From Thinopyrum elongatum (Eukaryota > Streptophyta > Magnoliopsida > Poales > Poaceae): a stretch of DNA of 64,000 nt. The notes beneath the pieces are model-generated. The model saw only the letters and a program-made list of their open reading frames with translations, was not told the DNA's origin and did no database searches. The DNA is taken from the NCBI GenBank assembly GCA_011799875.1, contig JAAAXO010000110.1, forward strand, positions 1 through 64,000. The letters are read 5' to 3'. Each line of letters starts with the position of its first letter. Position 1 is the stretch's first letter. The position numbers were made by a program, and so were the translations under genes. Of the stretch, positions 32,428-44,158 are shown piece after piece.

Positions 32428-33939
32428 ATGGCAGGATCACAAGCCGACGAGATTGACTGGGAGAACATGACGAACAAGGAGTTGCATGATAAATTTCAGC
32501 AAATGATGAGTGGCCAGGTGGGAGATGTGCTAAACAGATTTGAAGAGGCCATGGAGAAGATAGATGGCATGGAGAAGTCATTCGAGACAAAGCTGGATAA
32601 CAAGTTTAATGAATTGCTCACGCGTCTTCCCCAACCACCACCGGCTGCACCTGTCGCACCTCTGCAACGACAACAACAACGCCCCCTTCCAAATCAGTTC
32701 GGACGAGCGAAGCGTGTTCCTCTTGAGGATGGCCAAACTTCTGGTGCTGCTGTACCTACTGTTGATGCTTCTTTGGCTCCTGCTCCTGCTGCTGCTGGTG
32801 CCGAGGAGGAGGATGATTACGCGGGCGATTATGAGGATGAGGTTGATCAAAATCATAACTACGTGCAACCACCAGCACCAGGTCGTCCACATGCAAATAA
32901 TCGCAATGGTAGGTCTGCACCACCACTTCAGGTACGAGATCATGACCATCTTCCTAAATTAAAATTGAATATTCCACCATTCGAGGGTAGATATGTTCCT
33001 GATATATATCTTACTTGGGAGTTAGAAACTGAACAACGTTTTACATGTTTACAATATCCCGAGGAGAGACATGTTGCTGCTGCTGTTTGTGCTTTTACTA
33101 GTTTTGCATGTGTATGGTGGTCTGAACATTGTAGATTATATCCTATTCCAACTACTTGGGCTGCTTTGAAAACTGCTATGCGTACTCGTTGGGTTCCACC
33201 ATATTATCAACGTGAATTACTTCAAAAATTGCAGCGCTTAAGACAAGGAAAAAATTCTGTACAAGAATATTATCAGGAATTACAAACTGGCATGATTAGA
33301 TGTGGTATTGTTGAGGAGAATGAAGCTATGCTTGCACGTTTTATGGGTGGATTAAATAGAGAGATTCAGACCATTCTAGAGTATAAGGAGTATAATAATA
33401 TCACTCGTTTATTCCATCTTGCTTGTAAAGCTGAACGTGAAGTGCAGGATCGACAGGCATTGGCGCGGACTAACTTTTCTGCAGGTCGACCTTCATCGTG
33501 GACACCGCGTGCATCCTCTACTTCCACACATTCTATTGCACCGACACCTCCATCAGCTGCCACCTCCAGCCGTGATACAAGGAAGCAGGCACAACCACCA
33601 CTATCTGCCAAGAGCACACCTACCAGGCCTGCTGATGAGGACATCAATACCATTGTTACACCCACAACCCCTGCTTCTATACATACTGGACCAATTACTA
33701 GAGCTCGCGCACGCCAATTAAAATATCAGGTACTTTCGTTTCTTGGTAATGATTCTAAAGTTCATGAGAATATGATGCTGCCTAAATTGGATACATTTGT
33801 TTTGCTTACAAATGAAGGGCCTAGCTGGGACAAGAAAGAGGAACCTTGGAGCAAGTTCAAGCATGGAGATGATGGCATGCACAAGGGGAACAAGAACGGA
33901 GTTACAAGTGATGATTTCAGGACTTTGAAGCCACCATAA
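32428..33939 (+). pseudogene. gag: CRW-like Gag (variant) fused in frame to LTR-encoded pol tail
   Basis: The ATG at 32428 begins [18 protein letters not shown]. The coiled-coil-like N-terminus, acidic linker and capsid core ([40 protein letters not shown]) are complete. After SAGR the sequence departs from the other copies (TSTHSIAPTPPSAATSS instead of the usual [15 protein letters not shown] run), marking a distinct gag lineage. At 33633, before the zinc knuckle, an LTR starts in frame. The fused frame is about 503 residues long, ending at the pol stop 33937-33939. It has no protease or RT. The first ~200 bp of the gene lie where the left arm of the inverted duplication loses identity. Confidence 0.78.
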
Positions 33940-34554
33940 TGAGTGCAGGAAGCCTTGGACGAAATATACAAGATGTCACTTCATAAATTTCGTCCAGAGG
34001 CTATTATAGGTGCTGCGTCACCTTATTATTGGGCCAGGCCCATGTAATTTCGAAATACTTGAGTATAGGCTGTTTTTAGAGTCCGTATGTGTGGGGAAAC
34101 AAGAGATAGGGTTGGTTTCGGACCCCTCCTTCAAGGGCCACGAAATCCCCTCCTCTTCCTCCATATATACAGCCCTTAGGGCACCGTTTAGACTTTGGGT
34201 TTTGTTTAGATTAAAAGTTCGCCATAGCTGCAACTTCGCGTACTTCGTTTGTGTTCAACGACCAGACCAAGACGTCACAGAACCCCACCTTGATCAATAA
34301 AGATTTCATCTTATATTCGCAATATCCAGATTGCAAATCTTAGTTTCTTGCTTGTTCTTCGTTTGCTTGCAGGAGATAGACCCTCGTGGTCAGGTTGATT
34401 GTGCTCCGGCGTGGTCAATAACCTCTCGGAGTTGGTTTAGCGATTGCTAAGGCGCGACGTCCTCGCACGTTCGTAGTCGGATCGTCAAAGTCTACTCCAC
34501 CAAAAACGATAGCTATCATCTCATCGAAAGATCGGGACACCCTCGCCTCTATCA
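33633..34554 (+). repeat. CRW LTR (922 bp), 5' LTR of the following element
   Basis: Starts TGATGAGGACATC directly after gag (…AGGCCTGC, no purine tract) and ends CTCTATCA with a PBS two bases on. TATA at 34164-34169. Promoter LTR for the gag-pol frame at 35676. Confidence 0.9.
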
Positions 34555-34556
34555 AG

Positions 34557-34565
34557 TGGTATCAG
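34557..34565 (+). other. Primer binding site (initiator tRNA-Met)
   Basis: TGGTATCAG two bases after the LTR end. Confidence 0.8.
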
Positions 34566-35675
34566 ATTCCCAGGTTGCTCGGTGAGATTTACAGTTTTTC
34601 GTAGTTTAGATCGAGTCTGTTCTTCATACCTACAGTCCAGGAAAAAGCCAAAAAAAAAATTTAGGGTTAGTTCATCATATCCGAACCAATCTGAGCCTTT
34701 GCATAATCTTTTTAGGGTTTTTGTTTTGTTGAATTTGCGGTTGCATCGTCGTGTCAAGTTGCTGGTCTTAGCGTCTAGTTCTTTAGAGTTTCGAGTTCTG
34801 TTCACAAGTTGTCACGCCGCCGCCGCACCATCATCATCGCCCCTACCATATACCACCACAGCTTATCTGCTATTTCTCTGAGTCCATATACCACCACCGA
34901 TCCGAGTCCATATACCACCACCGATCCGAGTCCATATACCACCACCAATCCGAGCCCACATATACTACCGTCATATACCATCACCAGTCCGAGTTCCACC
35001 AGATTCATCTCTGCCACCAGTCCTAGTCCGAGTCCAGTATTTATTCCTTTATTTTAGAGTGCCAGATCACGCGATACTACGAGTCGTGAACAAGTCGGAT
35101 TCCCCAATTTTCGTGCTACCCGCAGAAGAAAAATAGTTCCAGTTTCAAAAAAAAAGAAAACTAAGTCTGGAAAATTCTGGCTAGGCAGTTTTTAGACCAT
35201 TTGTAGACTTTTTTGAAAAAAAATTGTTGCGGAGCAAAAAAAAAAGTGCAAAAAAAAAAAGAAAAAAATTCAGAGTGTGCTCCTCCCTTGTTTACGTGCA
35301 GCGCCGTGATTTTTGTTAGTGTTCTAGGCTCGCGTCTCTAGCACGGTCTAGCCTAGGACCAGCACAGTACCGTCGTTGAGAGTTTATTCAACATTGCATC
35401 TCTGAATTGATTATTGCTGACCCTTTTTGCTACCATATCATAAGCCTTCCCAGCTCCACATACATCTACATCGTGTGTTTGACACCACCTGGCAATCGCT
35501 CTGTCCAAGCTCTGAGAGTTTTGACTACAAAGGTTGCCGATCACCACCTGCTGCTGGGTAAGAACTGGTAAGAATTTGAGATTTGCTTGACGGATTTATG
35601 ACACCACACCACACCACCACCACTTTCTAGTAGTCTGTAGGATCATATTCTTGTGTGTTTCTATTGCTGCTAACC
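34566..35675 (+). other. CRW 5' leader
   Basis: A complete leader with three minisatellite units (about 34,880-34,955), poly-A tracts at 35,145-35,265 and a conserved 3' half up to the gag start. No gene supported. Confidence 0.75.
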
Positions 35676-38600
35676 ATGGCAGGATCACAAGCCGACGAGA
35701 TTGACTGGGAGAACATGATGAACAAGGAGTTGCATGATAAATTTCAGCAAATGATGAGTGGCCAGGTGGGAGATGTGCTAAACAGATTTGAAGAGGCCAT
35801 GGAGAAGATAGATGGCATGGAGAAGTCGTTCGAGACAAAGCTGGATAACAAGTTTAATGAATTGCTCACGCGTCTTCCCCAACCACCACCGGCTGCACCT
35901 GTCGCACCTCTGCAACGACAACAACAACGCCCCCTTCCAAATCAGTTCGGACGAGCGAAGCGTGTTCCTCTTGAGGATGGCCAAACTTCTGGTGCTGCTG
36001 TACCTACTGTTGATGCTTCTTTGGCTCCTGCTCCTACTGCTGCTGGTGCCGAGGAGGAGGATGATTACGCGGGCGATTATGAGGATGAGGTTGATCAAAA
36101 TCATAACTACATGCAACCACCAGCACCAGGTCGTCCACATGCAAATAATCGCAATGGTAGGCCTGCACCACCACTTCAGGTACGAGATCATGACCATCTT
36201 CCTAAATTAAAATTGAATATTCCACCATTCGAGGGTAGATATGTTCCTGATATATATCTTACTTGGGAGTTAGAAACTGAACAACGTTTTACATGTTTAC
36301 AATATCCCGAGGAACGACGTGTTGCTGCTGCTGTTTGTGCTTTCACTAGTTTTGCATGTGTATGGTGGTCTGAACATTGTAGATTATATCCTATTCCAGC
36401 TACGTGGGCTGCTTTGAAAACTGCTATGCGTACTCGTTGGGTTCCACCATATTATCAACGTGAATTACTTCAAAAATTGCAGCGCTTAAGACAAGGAAAA
36501 AATTTGGTAGAAGAATATTATCAGGAATTACAAACTGGCATGATTAGATGTGGTATTGTTGAGGAGAATGAAGCTATGCTTGCACGTTTCATGGGTGGAT
36601 TAAATAGAGAGATTCAGACCATTCTAGAGTACAAGGAGTATAATAATATCACTCGTTTATTCCATCTTGCTTGTAAAGCTGAACGTGAAGTGCAGGATCG
36701 ACAGGCATTGGCGCGAACTAATTTTTCTGCAGGTCGATCTTCATCATGGACACCGCGTGCCTCCTCTACTCCCACACGTCCTACTGCGGCACCACTGACT
36801 TTAGCCGCCAATTCCAATCGAGATACAAGAAAACAGGCACCACCACCACCATCTGCCAAGAGTACACCTTCTGGGCCTGCCCAGAGCTCTTCTTCATCTA
36901 TGGCATCAACAGGGCACACACATGATATTATTTGTCGTCGTTGTAAGGGAAGAGGTCATTATGCGAGAGAATGCCAATCTCCGCGTGTTATGATTGCTAC
37001 TGAGGATGGTGGGTATGAGTCCGCTAGTGATTATGATGAGGAGACTTTGGCTCTTATTACATGTGAAGAACACGGTGGAGATGATTCTGATCATGAGACG
37101 CAATACATGGCTCCTGAAGACGCTGACAGGTATGAATGTTTAGTTGCTCAACGTGTTTTGAGTGTGCAGGTCACACAAGCTGAGCAAAATCAGAGGCATA
37201 ATTTGTTCCATACAAAGGGAGTTGTGAAGGAACGTTCTGTTCGCGTCATCATAGATGGAGGGAGCTGCAACAACTTGGCTAGCATGGAGATGGTGGAGAA
37301 GCTATCTCTCACCACAAGACCACATCCACATCCTTACTATATCCAATGGTTCAACAACAGCGGCAAGGTTAAGGTAACACGTACTGTTCGTGTGCATTTT
37401 AGTATCTCTACATATGCTGATTATGTTGATTGTGATGTGGTACCCATGCAAGCATGTTCATTATTACTTGGTAGACCATGGCAATTTGATAAAAATTCTG
37501 TACACCATGGTAGAAACAATCAGTATACTCTTGTTCATAAGGATAAACCTATTACTTTGCTTCCTATGACTCCTGATTCTATTTTGAAAGATGATATTAA
37601 TAGAGCTAGTAAAGCAAAACAGGAGAAAAATAAGAGTGAAAATCAGATTGTGGCAAAAGAATTTGAGCAACAAATGAAGCCTAATAATAAACCATCTAGT
37701 GTTGCTTCTGAAATTAAATTGAAAAGTGCATGCTTACTTGCCACCAAATCTGATATTGATGATCTAGATTTCAGCAATTCTGTTTGCTATGCTTTTGTGT
37801 GCAAAGAGGCGTTATTTTCATTCGAGGACGTGCCTTCCTCTTTGCCTCCTGCGGTCACTAACATTTTGCAGGAGTTCGCTGACGTCTTTCCACAAGACGT
37901 GCCACCGGGATTACCACCTATTCGCGGGATTGAGCATCAGATTGACTTAATTCCCGGTGTTTCGTTGCCAAACCGTGCGCCATACCGTACCAATCCAGAG
38001 GAGACGAAGGAGATTATGCGTCAAGTACAGGAGTTGCTCGACAAAGGTTATATACGCGAATACCTTAGTCCTTGTGCTGTTCCTATTATTCTAGTGCCGA
38101 AAAAGGATGGTACATCGCGTATGTGTGTTGATTGTAGAGGCATTAATAATATTACTATTCATTATCATCATCCTATTCCTAGACTAGATGATATGCTTGA
38201 TGAATTGAGTGGCTCTACAATATTCTCCAAAGTTGATTTGCGTAGTGGATACCATCAAATTCGTATGAAATTGGGGGATGAATGGAAAACAGCATTTAAA
38301 ACAAAGTTTGGATTATATGAGTGGTTAGTCATGCCTTTTGGGTTAACTAATGCACCTAGTACTTTCATGAGATTAATGAACGAAGTTTTACGTGCTTTCA
38401 TTGGACGATTTGTGGTAGTCTATTTTGATGACATACTGATTTATAGCAGATCTTTGGAGGAACATTTGGAACATTTACGTGCTGTTTTTATTGCTTTACG
38501 TGATGCACGTTTGTTTGGTAACCTTGGGAAGTGCACCTTTTGCACCGACCGAGTATCTTTTCTTGGCTATGTTGTTACTCCACAGGGAATTGAAGTTGAT

Positions 38601-39110
38601 AAAGCCAAGATTGAAGCTATTGAGAGTTGGCCACAGCCCAAAACGGTCACTCAAGTGAGGAGTTTTCTTGGACTCGCTGGTTTCTATAGGCGTTTTGTGA
38701 GAGATTTCAGCACCATTGCTGCACCTCTCAATGAGCTTACAAAGAAGGATGTGCCTTTTGTTTGGGGTACCTCACAGGAAGAAGCCTTCACGGTATTGAA
38801 AGATAAGTTGACACATGCTCCTTTACTCCAACTTCCTGATTTTAATAAGACTTTTGAGCTTGAATGTGATGCTAGTGGAATTGGATTAGGAGGTGTTTTA
38901 TTACAAGATGGCAAACCTGTTGCATACTTTTCTGAAAAATTGAGTGGGCCTAGTCTGAACTATTCTACTTATGATAAAGAATTATATGCTCTTGTTCGGA
39001 CCTTAGAAACATGGCAACATTATTTATGGCCCAAAGAATTTGTTATACATTCTGATCATGAATCTTTGAAACACATTGATAGAGGCGAGGGTGTCCCGAT
39101 CTTTCGATGA
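35676..39110 (+). CDS. gag-pol: CRW Gag-protease-RT-RNase H polyprotein, open but lacking integrase
   Basis: The longest intact frame in the window (about 1,144 codons). It is the first ATG after the leader, giving [14 protein letters not shown]. Gag: N-terminal helical region, acidic linker, capsid core ([10 protein letters not shown], ~residue 225), CCHC knuckle ([15 protein letters not shown], residues ~420-433). Protease: [13 protein letters not shown], aspartate ~527, with D-G-G in place of the usual [19 protein letters not shown] (~808) and YFDD (916-919). RNase H: ECDASG (aspartate ~1065) and HSDHES (~1127). At 39,077 the frame is cut by a reverse LTR end, adding ten LTR-derived residues before TGA. 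Integrase is entirely missing, so the copy could make particles and perhaps cDNA but not integrate on its own. H replaces R twice near [10 protein letters not shown], a possible weakening in RT. Confidence 0.85.
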   Translation: MAGSQADEIDWENMMNKELHDKFQQMMSGQVGDVLNRFEEAMEKIDGMEKSFETKLDNKFNELLTRLPQPPPAAPVAPLQRQQQRPLPNQFGRAKRVPLEDGQTSGAAVPTVDASLAPAPTAAGAEEEDDYAGDYEDEVDQNHNYMQPPAPGRPHANNRNGRPAPPLQVRDHDHLPKLKLNIPPFEGRYVPDIYLTWELETEQRFTCLQYPEERRVAAAVCAFTSFACVWWSEHCRLYPIPATWAALKTAMRTRWVPPYYQRELLQKLQRLRQGKNLVEEYYQELQTGMIRCGIVEENEAMLARFMGGLNREIQTILEYKEYNNITRLFHLACKAEREVQDRQALARTNFSAGRSSSWTPRASSTPTRPTAAPLTLAANSNRDTRKQAPPPPSAKSTPSGPAQSSSSSMASTGHTHDIICRRCKGRGHYARECQSPRVMIATEDGGYESASDYDEETLALITCEEHGGDDSDHETQYMAPEDADRYECLVAQRVLSVQVTQAEQNQRHNLFHTKGVVKERSVRVIIDGGSCNNLASMEMVEKLSLTTRPHPHPYYIQWFNNSGKVKVTRTVRVHFSISTYADYVDCDVVPMQACSLLLGRPWQFDKNSVHHGRNNQYTLVHKDKPITLLPMTPDSILKDDINRASKAKQEKNKSENQIVAKEFEQQMKPNNKPSSVASEIKLKSACLLATKSDIDDLDFSNSVCYAFVCKEALFSFEDVPSSLPPAVTNILQEFADVFPQDVPPGLPPIRGIEHQIDLIPGVSLPNRAPYRTNPEETKEIMRQVQELLDKGYIREYLSPCAVPIILVPKKDGTSRMCVDCRGINNITIHYHHPIPRLDDMLDELSGSTIFSKVDLRSGYHQIRMKLGDEWKTAFKTKFGLYEWLVMPFGLTNAPSTFMRLMNEVLRAFIGRFVVVYFDDILIYSRSLEEHLEHLRAVFIALRDARLFGNLGKCTFCTDRVSFLGYVVTPQGIEVDKAKIEAIESWPQPKTVTQVRSFLGLAGFYRRFVRDFSTIAAPLNELTKKDVPFVWGTSQEEAFTVLKDKLTHAPLLQLPDFNKTFELECDASGIGLGGVLLQDGKPVAYFSEKLSGPSLNYSTYDKELYALVRTLETWQHYLWPKEFVIHSDHESLKHIDRGEGVPIFR

Positions 39111-39999
39111 GATGATATCTATCGTTTTTGGTGGAGTAGACTTTGACGATCCGACTACGAACGTGCGAGGACGTCGCGCCTTAGCAATCGCTAAACCAAC
39201 TCTGAGAGGCTATTGACCACGCCGGAGCACAATCAACCTGACCCCGAGGGTCTATCTCCTGCAAGCAAACGAAGAACAAGCAAGAAACTAAGATTTGCAA
39301 TCTGGATATTGCGAATATAAGATGAAAGCTTTATTGATCGAGGTGGGGTTCTGTGACGTCTTGGTCTGGTTGTTGAACACAGACGAAGTACGCGAAGTTG
39401 CAGCTATGGCGAACTTTTAATCTAAACAAAACCCAAAGTCTAAACGGTGCCCTAAGGGCTGTATATATGGAGGAAGAGGGGGGGGATTTCGTGGCCCTTG
39501 AAGGAGGGGTCCGAAACCAACCCTATCTCTTGTTTCCCCACACATACGGACTCTAAAAATAGCCTATACTCAAGTATTTCGAAATTACATGGGCCTGGCC
39601 CAATAATAAGGTGACGCAGCACCTATAATAGCCTCTGGATGAAATTTATGAAGTGGCATCTTGTATATTTCGTCCAAGGCTTCCTGCACTCCTTATGGTG
39701 GCTTCAAAGTCCTGAAATCATCACTTGTAACTCCGTTCTTGTTCCCCTTGCGCATGCCATCATCTCCATGCTTGAACTTGCTCCAAGGTTCCTCTTTCTT
39801 GTCCAAGCTAGGCCCTTCATTTGTAAGCAAAACAAATGTATCCAATTTAGGCAGCATCATATTCTCATGAACATTAGAATCATTACCAAGAAACGAAAGT
39901 ACCTGATAATTTAATTGGCGTGCGCGAGCTCTAGTAATTGGTCCAGTATGTATAGCAGCAGGGGCTGTGGGTGTAACAATGGTATTGATGTCCTCATCA
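39077..39999 (-). repeat. CRW 3' LTR (minus element, 923 bp)
   Basis: Starts on minus at 39999, preceded by the purine tract 40000-40012, and ends TCTATCA at 39077 inside the RNase H region of the plus element. Its U5 shares GATATC and CCCCGAGG markers with the LTR at 43237-44158, but much of its U3 is of a different haplotype. Confidence 0.88.
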
Positions 40000-42953
40000 T
40001 CCTCCCCTTCTTGAAATGAAGTCGTCCTCGACGGAAGCTCATCTTCCTCACCCAAATAAGGCTTCAAATCTGCAATGTTAAAAGTGGGACTAACCCCAAA
40101 ATCTGCAGGCAACTCAAGTTTATATGCATTATCATTTATTTTCTATAACACCTTAAAAGGACCATCAGCACGTGGCATTAGCTTTGATTTGCGCAAATCA
40201 GGAAATCTATCCTTACGCAAATGTAACCAAACAAGATCTCCAGGTGCAAACACAACATGTTTTCTACCCTTATCTCCAGCAAATTTATATTTAGCATTCA
40301 TACGCTCAATGTTCTCCTTAGTTAACTCATGCATTTTTAAGATCAATTCAGCACGTTGTTTAGCATCAAAATTAACCTTCTCCGAAGATGGAAGAGGCAA
40401 CAAATCAATAGGTGCACGAGGTAGGAAACCATATACAATTTCAAAAGGGCACATCTTAGTAGTAGAATGCAACGAACGATTATAAGCAAATTCAATATGA
40501 GGCAAGCATTGTTCCCACATTTTCTTGTTATTCTTCAAAACAGCCCTAAGCATAGTAGACAAAGTTCTATTGACTACTTCAGTTTGTCCATCAGTTTGGG
40601 GGTGACAAGTAGTACTAAAAAGCAGTTTAGTCCCCAACTTAGCCCATAAACATCTCCAAAAGTGGCTAAGAAATTTGGTATCACGATCTGAAACAATAGT
40701 ATTTGGCACACCATGCAAGCGAATAATTTCACGAAAGAACAAATCAGCAACATTAGCAGCAGCATCGCTTTTATGACATGGTATAAAGTGTGCCATTTTC
40801 GAGAACCTATCCACGACAACAAATATGCTATCCCTCCCCTTCTTTGTTCGAGGTAAACCCAAAACAAAGTCCATAGATATATCCTCCCATGGAACACTAG
40901 GTACAGGCAAAGGCATATATAAACCATGAGGATTGAGTCGTGACTTAGCTTTTTGACATGTAGTGCAGCGAGCAAGAAAGCGCTCAACATCCCGTCTCAT
41001 CTTTGGCCAAAAGAAATGTGTAGCAAGTACATCCTCTGTCTTCTTTACGCCAAAGTGTCCCATTAATCCTCCTCCATGCGCCTCCTGCAACAACAAAAGA
41101 CGAACGGAGCTAGCTGGAATGCATAGCTTGTTAGCACGAAACACAAATCCATCGTTAACGACGAACTTGTTCCATGTTCTCCCTTCTTTACAATTCTGCA
41201 ATACATCCTTAAATTCAGCATCATGCACATATTGATCTTTGATGGTCTCCAAACCAAATATTTTAAAGTCAAGTTGTGAAAGCATAGTATAACGACGAGA
41301 CAATGCATCAGCAATAACATTTTCTTTACCCTTCTTGTGTTTAATGACATAAGGGAAAGTCTCAATGAATTCAACCCATTTAGCATGTCTACGGTTCAGT
41401 TTGGCTTGACTTTTAATATGTTTCAAAGATTCATGATCAGAATGAATAACAAATTCTTTGGGCCGTAAATAATGTTGCCATGTTTCCAACGTCCGAACAA
41501 GAGCATATAATTCCTTATCATAAGTAGAGTAATTCAGACTAGGCCCACTCAATTTTTCAGAAAAGTATGCAACAGGTTTGCCATCTTGTAATAACACACC
41601 TCCTAATCCAATTCCACTAGCATCACATTCAAGCTCAAAAGTCTTATTAAAATCAGGAAGTTGGAGTAAAGGAGCATGTGTTAACTTATCTTTCAACACC
41701 GTGAAGGCTTCTTCCTGTGCGGTACCCCAAACAAAAGGCACATCCTTCTTTGTAAGCTCGTTGAGAGGTGCAGCAATGGTACTGAAATCTCTCACAAAAC
41801 GCATATAGAAACCAGCGAGGCCAAGGAAACTCCTCACTTGTGTGACCGTTTTGGGTTGCGGCCAACTCTCAATAGCTTCAATCTTCGCTTTATCAACTTC
41901 AATTCCCTGTGGAGTAACAACATAGCCAAGAAAAGATACTCGGTCGGTGCAAAAGGTGCACTTCCCAAGGTTACCAAACAAACGTGCATCACGTAGAGCA
42001 ATAAAAACAACACGTAAATGTTCCAAATGTTCCTCCAAAGATCTGCTATAAATCAATATATCATCAAAGTAAACTACCACAAATCGTCCAATGAAAGCAC
42101 GTAAAACTTCGTTCATTAATCTCATGAAAGTACTAGGTGCATTAGTTAACCCAAAAGGCATGACTAACCACTCATATAATCCAAACTTTATTTTAAATGC
42201 TGTTTTCCATTCATCCCCCAATTTCATACGAATTTGATGGTATCCACTACGCAAATCAACTTTGGAGAATATTGTAGAGCCACTCAATTCATCAAGCATA
42301 TCATCTAGTCTAGGAATAGGATGACGATAACGAATAGTAATATTATTAATGCCTCTACAATCAACACACATACGCGATGTACCATCCTTTTTCGGCACTA
42401 GAATAATAGGAACAGCACAAGGACTAAGGGATTCGCGTATATAACCTTTGTCGAGCAACTCCTGTACTTGACGCATAATCTCCTTCGTCTCCTCTGGATT
42501 GGTACGGTATGGCGCACGGTTTGGCAACGAAGCACCGGGAATTAAGTCAATCTGATGCTCAATCCCGCGAATAGGTGGCAATCCCGGTGGCACGTCTTGT
42601 GGAAAGACGTCAGCGAACTCCTGCAAAATGTTAGTGACCGCAGGAGGCAAAGAGGAAGGCACGTCCTCGAATGAAAATAACGCCTCTTTGCACACAAAAG
42701 CATAGCAAACAGAATTGCTGAAATCTAGATCATCAATATCAGATTTGGTGGCAAGTAAGCATGCACTTTTCAATTTACTTTTAGAAGCAACACTAGATGG
42801 TTTATTATTAGGCTTCATTTGTTGCTCAAATTCTTTTGCCACAATCTGATTTTCACTCTTATTTTTCTCCTGTTTTGCTTTACTAGCTCTATTAATATCA
42901 TCTTTCAAAATAGAATCAGGAGTCATAGGAAGCAAAGTAATATGTTTATCCTT
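39693..42953 (-). pseudogene. pol: CRW protease end-RT-RNase H-integrase, one stop near the C-terminus
   Basis: On minus it begins abruptly at the [14 protein letters not shown] segment after the protease, joined to leader sequence at a shared ATGA (about 42,954-42,957). RT ([17 protein letters not shown]), RNase H (ECDASG, HSDHES, ADALSRR), integrase zinc domain ([21 protein letters not shown]), all catalytic-core motifs ([27 protein letters not shown]) and the beginning of the GPF module are open over 930 codons. GAG to TAG at 40143-40145 then stops it after GPFKVL. The remaining C-terminus ([14 protein letters not shown] and the LTR-encoded tail, to 39,693) is open but separated. Gag and the protease active site are deleted. 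This is the best preserved integrase core in the window. Confidence 0.87.
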
Positions 42954-43236
42954 ATGATGATGGTGCGGCGGCGGCGTGACAACTTGTGAACAGAACTCGA
43001 AACTCTAAAGAACTAGACGCTAAGACCAGCAACTTGACACGACGATGCAACCGCAAATTCAACAAAGCAAAAACCCTAAAAAGATTATGCAAAGGCTCAG
43101 ATTGGTTCGGATATGATGAACTAACCCTAAAATTTTTTTTTGGCTTTTTCCTGGACTGTAGGTATGAAGAACAGACTCGATCTAAACTACGAAAAACTGT
43201 AAATCTCACCGAGCAACCTGGGAATCTGATACCACT
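42954..43236 (-). other. CRW 5' leader, 3' part deleted
   Basis: Only the first ~250 bp of leader remain after the PBS (43226-43234). It then jumps from CGCCGCCGCACCATCAT into protease/RT linker, deleting the rest of the leader, gag and protease. Confidence 0.8.
43226..43234 (-). other. Primer binding site (initiator tRNA-Met)
   Basis: TGGTATCAG on minus, two bases after the LTR end at 43237. Confidence 0.75.
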
Positions 43237-44158
43237 TGATAGAGGCGAGGGTGTCCCGATCTTTCGATGAGATGATATCTATCGTTTTTGGTGGAGTAGA
43301 CTTTGACGATCCGACTACGAACGTGCGAGGACGTCGCGCCTTAGCAATCGCTAAACCAACTCCGAGAGGTTATTGACCACGCCGGAGCACAATCAACCTG
43401 ACCCCGAGGGTCTATCTCCTGCAAGCAAACGAAGAACAAGCAAGAAACTAAGATTTGCAATCTGGATATTGCGAATATAAGATGAAAGCTTTATTGATCG
43501 AGGTGGGGTTCTGTGACGTCTTGGTCTAGTCGTTGAACACAAACGAAGTACGCGAAGTTGCAGCTATGGCGAACTTTTAATCTAAACAAAACCCAAAGTC
43601 TAAACGGTGCCCTAAGGGCTGTATATATGGAGGAAGAGGAGGGGATTTCGTGGCCCTTGAAGGAGGGGTCCGAAACCAACCCTATCTCTTGTTTCCCCAC
43701 ACATACGGACTCTAAAAACAGCCTATACTCAAGTATTTCGAAATTACATGGGCCTGGCCCAATAATAAGGTGACGCAGCACCTATAGTAGCCTCTGGACG
43801 AAATTTATGAAGTGGCATCTTGTATATTTCGTCCAAGGCTTCCTGCACTCCTTATGGTGGCTTCAAAGTCCTGAAATCATCACTTGTAACTCCGTTCTTG
43901 TTCCCCTTGCGCATGCCATCATCTCCATGCTTGAACTTGCTCCAAGGTTCCTCTTTCTTGTCCAAGCTAGGCCCTTCATTTGTAAGCAAAACAAATGTAT
44001 CCAATTTAGGCAGCATCATATTCTCATGAACTTTAGAATCATTACCAAGAAACGAAAGTACCTGATATTTTAATTGGCGTGCGCGAGCTCTAGTAATTGG
44101 TCCAGTATGTATAGAAGCAGGGGTTGTGGTTGTAACAATGGTATTGATGTCCTCATCA
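43237..44158 (-). repeat. CRW 5' LTR (minus element, 922 bp), mosaic U3
   Basis: It starts on minus at 44158 directly after RT sequence (AGCAGATC) with no purine tract, and is followed by a PBS. Proximal U3 matches one LTR haplotype (GCGCATGCC, ACTCCTTATGG, GTGGCATC on plus); distal U3 matches the other (AAAACAGCC, GAAGAGGAGGGG). About 14 differences from its partner LTR at 39077 were seen by eye. Confidence 0.85.

Noticed and set aside
39077..44158. Intact full-length autonomous CRW element on minus
   Set aside because: It has two LTRs, PBS and purine tract, but gag and protease are deleted, integrase has a stop, the LTRs are not sisters and there is no target duplication.
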